This document shows positions 60,461 to 64,000 of a DNA stretch of 64,000 bases, piece by piece. The notes under the pieces are model-generated. The model was not told where the DNA came from. It saw only the letters and a program-made list of their open reading frames with translations, and made no database searches. The translations under genes and the position numbers were made by a program. Origin of the DNA: Haloactinospora alba (lineage in GTDB: Bacteria > Actinomycetota > Actinomycetes > Streptosporangiales > Streptosporangiaceae); the NCBI RefSeq assembly GCF_006717075.1, contig NZ_VFQC01000001.1:2155501-2219500 (forward strand), read 5' to 3'. Position 1 is the first letter of the stretch; each line of letters begins with the position of its first letter.

Positions 60461-61192
60461 GTGGTCCGCCCCGTGATCGGAGTGTCGGGCTATGCCGAAC
60501 AGGCACGGTGGGGGCAGGCGTGGGACATGCCGACCACCCTCCTCCCCCGCGCCTACGTCGACTCGCTGGTCGACGTAGGCGCCGCACCGGTGGTGCTGCC
60601 GCCGGTTCCGGAGGCGGCGGTGTCGGTGGCGGAGCGGCTGGACGGTCTCGTCCTCGCCGGCGGGGGCGACATAGGACCGGAACGCTACGGTGCCGCGCCG
60701 GACGGCAACAGTACCGGCGTCCAGCGGTCCCGGGACGGTTCGGAACTCGGCCTGCTGGCGGCCGCCCTGGAGGCCGGGATCCCGGTGCTCGGCATCTGCC
60801 GCGGGATGCAGGTCCTGAACGTGGCCCGGGGCGGGACGCTGCACCAGCACCTGCCCGAGGTCCTCGGCAGCGACGAGCACCGGCAACGGCTCGCCCGGTT
60901 CGACCCGCACCCGGTGACGGTGGCACCGGACACGCACACCGCTCGCGCTCTGGGACGGACCGAGCTGGACGTTCCCTCCTACCACCACCAGGGCATCGCC
61001 GAGCTGGGAGAGGGCGTCGTCGCCACGGCCTGGGCCGCCGACGGCACCGTGGAGGCTCTCGAGTACGCCGGGACACCCGGTGTCCTGGGGGTGCAGTGGC
61101 ACCCCGAGATGGGCACGGACCCGAGCCTGTTCGGGTGGCTGACCTCCCGCGCCCGGGCCCCCGGACGGCGGAAGGGGGAGACGGCGCGCTGA
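60461..61192 (+). CDS. C26 class I glutamine amidotransferase-like gamma-glutamyl hydrolase (PuuD-like)
   Basis: 243 aa from GTG 60461 (GGAAGGAG upstream); GTG 60425 is an in-frame alternative. PIGVSGY-like start (RPVIGVSGYAEQA), GGGDIGPERYG, the nucleophile Cys in LGICRGMQVLN and catalytic His in GVQWHPEMG. PuuD-type enzymes cleave the gamma-glutamyl amide, releasing glutamate and the product amino acid. It closes the operon and completes the pathway. Confidence 0.9.
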   Translation: MVRPVIGVSGYAEQARWGQAWDMPTTLLPRAYVDSLVDVGAAPVVLPPVPEAAVSVAERLDGLVLAGGGDIGPERYGAAPDGNSTGVQRSRDGSELGLLAAALEAGIPVLGICRGMQVLNVARGGTLHQHLPEVLGSDEHRQRLARFDPHPVTVAPDTHTARALGRTELDVPSYHHQGIAELGEGVVATAWAADGTVEALEYAGTPGVLGVQWHPEMGTDPSLFGWLTSRARAPGRRKGETAR

Positions 61193-61288
61193 CGCTCACC
61201 GTCGGGGCTTCCGGCGCGTCACCGCGGTGCCGCCGGGTCGGGTACCGGTTCCCGCCCCGGCGGGCGTCCTCGACGGGGTCCGGCCCCC

Positions 61289-62332
61289 TCACGCCCCGCT
61301 TCCGTCCGAGAGCGCCCAGTGGCATGCCACGTGGGAACCGGTACCGCCGGGAAGGACGCCGGGGTCCTCGTCAGCGCACCGCTCGGCCACCCCAACGCGT
61401 TGGGCCTCCCCCGAGGCCAGAACCGGGCAGCGCACGTGGAACCGGCAGCCGCCCGGGATCCGCGCCGGGTCGGGTGGTTCCCCGGACAGGATCTCCGGCC
61501 TGTCCGCGCCGGACTCCGGAAGCACGGACAGCAGCGCCTGGGTGTAGGGGTGGCGCGGGGCCGAGAGCGTATCGTCCACGGCCCCCGACTCGACCACGCG
61601 TCCCAGGTACATCACCGCCACCCGGTCGGCGATGTTCCACGCCAGCCCCAGGTCGTGCGTGACGACGAGGGCCGCCAGTCCCAGCTCGTCCCGCAGCCGC
61701 AGCAGCAGCTGCAGAATCTCGCCGCGGACGGAGGCGTCCAGGGAGGCGACCGGCTCATCGGCGATGATCACCTCGGGTTCCAGCACGAGGGCGCCGGCGA
61801 TCACCACCCGCTGGCGCTGCCCGCCCGAGAGCTGGTGCGGGTAGCTCAGGAAGAACCGTTCCGGCGGACGCAGTCCGGCGCGGTACAGCGCGTCGGACAC
61901 CCTCCGCTCCTCGCCCGGGGTGGTTCCCTCGTGTATGCGCAGCCCCTCGGCGACCGCCTCGTAGACCGTGTGCCGGGGGTTGAGCGCTCCCGTCGGGTCC
62001 TGCAGCACGAGCTGCACCCGCCTCCGGTAGCGGCGCAGCGCACGAGCGGTGTAGTCCAACCGCGCCCCGTCGAACACCACACGTCCGGCCGCGGGGCGCT
62101 CCAACCCGAGCAGGGCGCGGGCGAGCGTGGTCTTGCCGCACCCGGACTCGCCCACGAGCGCGACGATCTCACCCGCGTGCACGTCCAGGTCGACCCCGTC
62201 GACAGCACGGGCGGGCGCGCCTCCCCCGCCCCTCCCGGCGAACTCCACCCGCAGTCCGGCCGCGCTGAGCAGTGGTGCCCGCGCGCTCCCGGCGGGCGCC
62301 GCGACGTCGTCTCGTGCGGGGTGGGTGGTCAC
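61289..62332 (-). CDS. oppF: Oligopeptide ABC transporter, ATP-binding protein (OppF-type)
   Basis: 347 aa from GTG 62332, overlapping the stop of the upstream ATPase gene. Walker [10 protein letters not shown], signature LSGGQRQRV, Walker B VIIADEP and the H-loop THDLGLAW. The C-terminal oligopeptide/dipeptide extension has paired cysteines (GGCRFHVRCPV) typical of Opp/Dpp ATPases. Couples ATP hydrolysis to peptide import with the second ATPase. Last gene of the operon. Confidence 0.93.
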   Translation of the reverse strand: MTTHPARDDVAAPAGSARAPLLSAAGLRVEFAGRGGGGAPARAVDGVDLDVHAGEIVALVGESGCGKTTLARALLGLERPAAGRVVFDGARLDYTARALRRYRRRVQLVLQDPTGALNPRHTVYEAVAEGLRIHEGTTPGEERRVSDALYRAGLRPPERFFLSYPHQLSGGQRQRVVIAGALVLEPEVIIADEPVASLDASVRGEILQLLLRLRDELGLAALVVTHDLGLAWNIADRVAVMYLGRVVESGAVDDTLSAPRHPYTQALLSVLPESGADRPEILSGEPPDPARIPGGCRFHVRCPVLASGEAQRVGVAERCADEDPGVLPGGTGSHVACHWALSDGSGA

Positions 62333-63315
62333 CGGGTCTCCTCGAATTCGGCGTCGGCGGAGTACACGCGCACGCAGGCCGAGCTGCGGTCCGGCGCCGC
62401 GGGCCACAGCACCGGATCCACGGTGGAGCAGCGGTCCTCGGCCACCGGGCAGCGCGGCCGGAAGGCGCAGCCGCTGGGCAGTGCCGCCGGGTCGGGCGGG
62501 TCGCCCGGCAGCCCCTGCGGGTTGCGGCGGGACCGGGGGTCTCCGATCCGCGGGAAGGCCGCGCTGAGCGCAGCCGCGTAGGGGTGGCGGGCGTCGCCGA
62601 ACACCTCCTGGGAGGGCCCCTCCTCCACGACCCGTCCGGCGTACATCACGGCGAGGCGGTCGCACGTGTCGGCCAGCACCGTGAGGTCGTGGCTGATCAT
62701 GAGCATGCTGATGCCGTGCTCCCCCACCAGTTGGCCGAGGAGCCGCAGGATCTGCGCCTGGATCATGACGTCCAGCGCCGTGGTGGGCTCGTCCGCGATG
62801 ATCAGGCGCGGCCGGCACGCCAGCGCCATGGCGATCATGACGCGCTGGCGCTGCCCGCCGGAGAGCTCGTGCGGGTAGGAGGAGGAGCGCCAAGGCGGCA
62901 GACCCACCTGTTCCAGCAGGGCCCCGACGCGCCGGGACGCCTCGGCCGGTGTGGTGTTCTCGTGCAGCAGGATCGGTTCGGCGATCTGGTCCCCGACCCG
63001 CTGCACCGCGTTCAGCGCGTGCATCGCGCCCTGGAAGACGACGGAGGCTCCGGCCCAGCGGACCGCGCGCAACCGTCCCCACCGCATGGCCAGGACGTCC
63101 TCGCCGTCGAGGCGGACCTGGCCCTCCAACCGCGCCGAGGCCGGCAGCAGCCGCAGCAGCGCCAGCGCGACCGTCGACTTCCCGCAGCCCGACTCCCCGG
63201 CCACTCCGAGGGTGTTTCCGGGTTCGAGCGCGAGGGAGACGCCACGCACCGCGGGGAGCTCACCCGAGGCCGTGCGGTAGGTGACGTGCAGGTCGTCCAC
63301 GTTGAGGTACGTCAC
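62329..63315 (-). CDS. oppD: Oligopeptide ABC transporter, ATP-binding protein (OppD-type)
   Basis: 328 aa from GTG 63315. Walker [22 protein letters not shown], Walker [14 protein letters not shown]-loop SHDLTVLAD and the C-terminal [11 protein letters not shown] extension. Partner of the OppF-type ATPase. It overlaps the permease stop upstream and the oppF start downstream by 4 bp each, so the genes are translationally coupled. Confidence 0.93.
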   Translation of the reverse strand: MTYLNVDDLHVTYRTASGELPAVRGVSLALEPGNTLGVAGESGCGKSTVALALLRLLPASARLEGQVRLDGEDVLAMRWGRLRAVRWAGASVVFQGAMHALNAVQRVGDQIAEPILLHENTTPAEASRRVGALLEQVGLPPWRSSSYPHELSGGQRQRVMIAMALACRPRLIIADEPTTALDVMIQAQILRLLGQLVGEHGISMLMISHDLTVLADTCDRLAVMYAGRVVEEGPSQEVFGDARHPYAAALSAAFPRIGDPRSRRNPQGLPGDPPDPAALPSGCAFRPRCPVAEDRCSTVDPVLWPAAPDRSSACVRVYSADAEFEETR

Positions 63316-64000
63316 TGGCGCTCCCGCAGTCGGGGGTTGAGCACACCTTCGATCGCGCGCCCGCACAGGGTGAAGGACAGGGCGACCAGTGCGATGGCCA
63401 GACCGGGCGGGATCATGTACCACCACACTCCGGAGCTGACCGCTCCGGCGTTGCGGGCGTCCTGCAGCACCCCGCCCCACGAGATCGTGCCCGGGTCGCC
63501 CAGCCCGAGGAAGGCCAGGGTCGACTCCATGATGATGGACTCGGCGACCAGCAGGGTGGTCTGTGCCAGCACGACCGGCAGCACGTTCGGGAGGACGTGG
63601 CGCTTCATCACGTGCCGGTGGCCCCCGCCGAGGGCACGCGCGCGCTCGATGTAGGGGCGGGCTTCCACCGCTATGGTCTGGGCCCGCACGAGGCGGGCGG
63701 TGGTGGGCCAGGCGGTCACGCCGATGGCGATGATGATGGTGAGCGTGCTGCGGCTCATGACCGCCGCCAGCGCCACCGCCATCACCAGGGCGGGCAGGAC
63801 GAGGAACCAGTCGGTGACGCGCATCAGGACGGCGGAGCTCCACCCCCCGAAGTGCCCGGCGAGGATACCGACCAGTGTTCCCAGGGTCACCGACATGAAC
63901 GTGGCGAGGAAACCGACGGTGAGGGAGATGCGGGCTCCCCAGATGACAAGGTCCAGCACGGAGCGGCCGAAGTTGTCGGTTCCCAGCGGGTACTCGGCGC
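63312..64000 (-). CDS. oppC: Oligopeptide ABC transporter permease (OppC-type), 5' end outside the window
   Basis: The visible 228 codons continue to the window edge; the N-terminus is missing. The visible start PLGTDNFGRSVLDLVIWGARISL (in part) is the DppC/OppC family entry to the core, and the EAA loop reads YIERARALGGGHRHVMKRHVLPN (in part). Four or five membrane helices are seen. Forms the pore with an OppB-type partner expected beyond the window. Given the peptidase cluster in this window, peptide use is a theme, but a link is only suggestive. Confidence 0.93.
   Translation of the reverse strand, partial: AEYPLGTDNFGRSVLDLVIWGARISLTVGFLATFMSVTLGTLVGILAGHFGGWSSAVLMRVTDWFLVLPALVMAVALAAVMSRSTLTIIIAIGVTAWPTTARLVRAQTIAVEARPYIERARALGGGHRHVMKRHVLPNVLPVVLAQTTLLVAESIIMESTLAFLGLGDPGTISWGGVLQDARNAGAVSSGVWWYMIPPGLAIALVALSFTLCGRAIEGVLNPRLRERQ

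Overview
The window is high-GC actinomycete chromosome, most like the Nocardiopsaceae / Streptosporangiales (inference). Supporting signs are GTG/TTG starts with strong ribosome binding sites, a GlnR-type operator, a complete conservon (cvnA-E with a P450), a paired XRE/DUF397 locus, F420 enzymes and three glutamine-synthetase-like genes with glnE. Positions 1-6334 are a core block: end of sucB, a TIGR01777 SDR protein, lipB, lipA, a DUF4191 protein, an RDD protein and glnA. A four-part GlnR box lies upstream of glnA.

From 6322 to about 23075 the core order is interrupted by two mobile elements in tandem at the 3' end of glnA. A 31-bp repeat covering the last codons and stop of glnA occurs at 6322 and 14717 (identical), and a 25/28 match occurs at 23048. 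Element 1 (6322-14747) has an intact tyrosine integrase, an XRE repressor facing an excisionase-like gene across a palindromic operator, a replication-type P-loop ATPase with iteron-like repeats, small unknown genes, a repeat-rich non-coding region and an XRE-TPR regulator. It has no visible capsid or transfer genes. Element 2 (14717-23075) begins with a decayed copy of the same integrase family. It carries what I read as an umbrella-toxin locus: UmbB-like secreted protein, UmbA-like degenerate trypsin fused to a seven-bladed FG-GAP propeller, and UmbC-like Tat-exported protein with 4+4 ALF repeats, two alanine-rich coiled coils and a hydrophobic C-terminal toxin tip. Two small membrane proteins follow in AT-richer DNA and are probable immunity proteins.

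Core sequence resumes at about 23100 with a hairpin that probably was the original glnA terminator. A copper-handling operon on the minus strand (membrane protein, SCO1, PCu(A)C) is followed by glnE and a small membrane protein. A small regulatory locus follows: DUF397, XRE-DUF5753, HTH proteins, and a LuxR-family ATPase regulator broken by two frameshifts and a stop. glnA2 and the conservon come next (36432-40768), with a second, canonical P450 converging on it, then an MFS exporter and panB.

From 45213 there is an F420-dependent oxidoreductase converging on an NADPH:F420 reductase, a SIS-like protein, a small conserved protein and map. Four peptidases follow on one strand: M55 D-aminopeptidase, M20, S9 and S66 LD-carboxypeptidase. 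The next cluster (54237-61192) looks like amine use by glutamylation: FadR-type regulator, EAT-type permease, GlnA4-like ligase, aldehyde dehydrogenase, SDR dehydrogenase and C26 gamma-glutamyl hydrolase. An SDR in place of an amine oxidase suggests ethanolamine or another amino alcohol as substrate. The window ends inside an oppC-oppD-oppF peptide ABC transporter operon on the minus strand.
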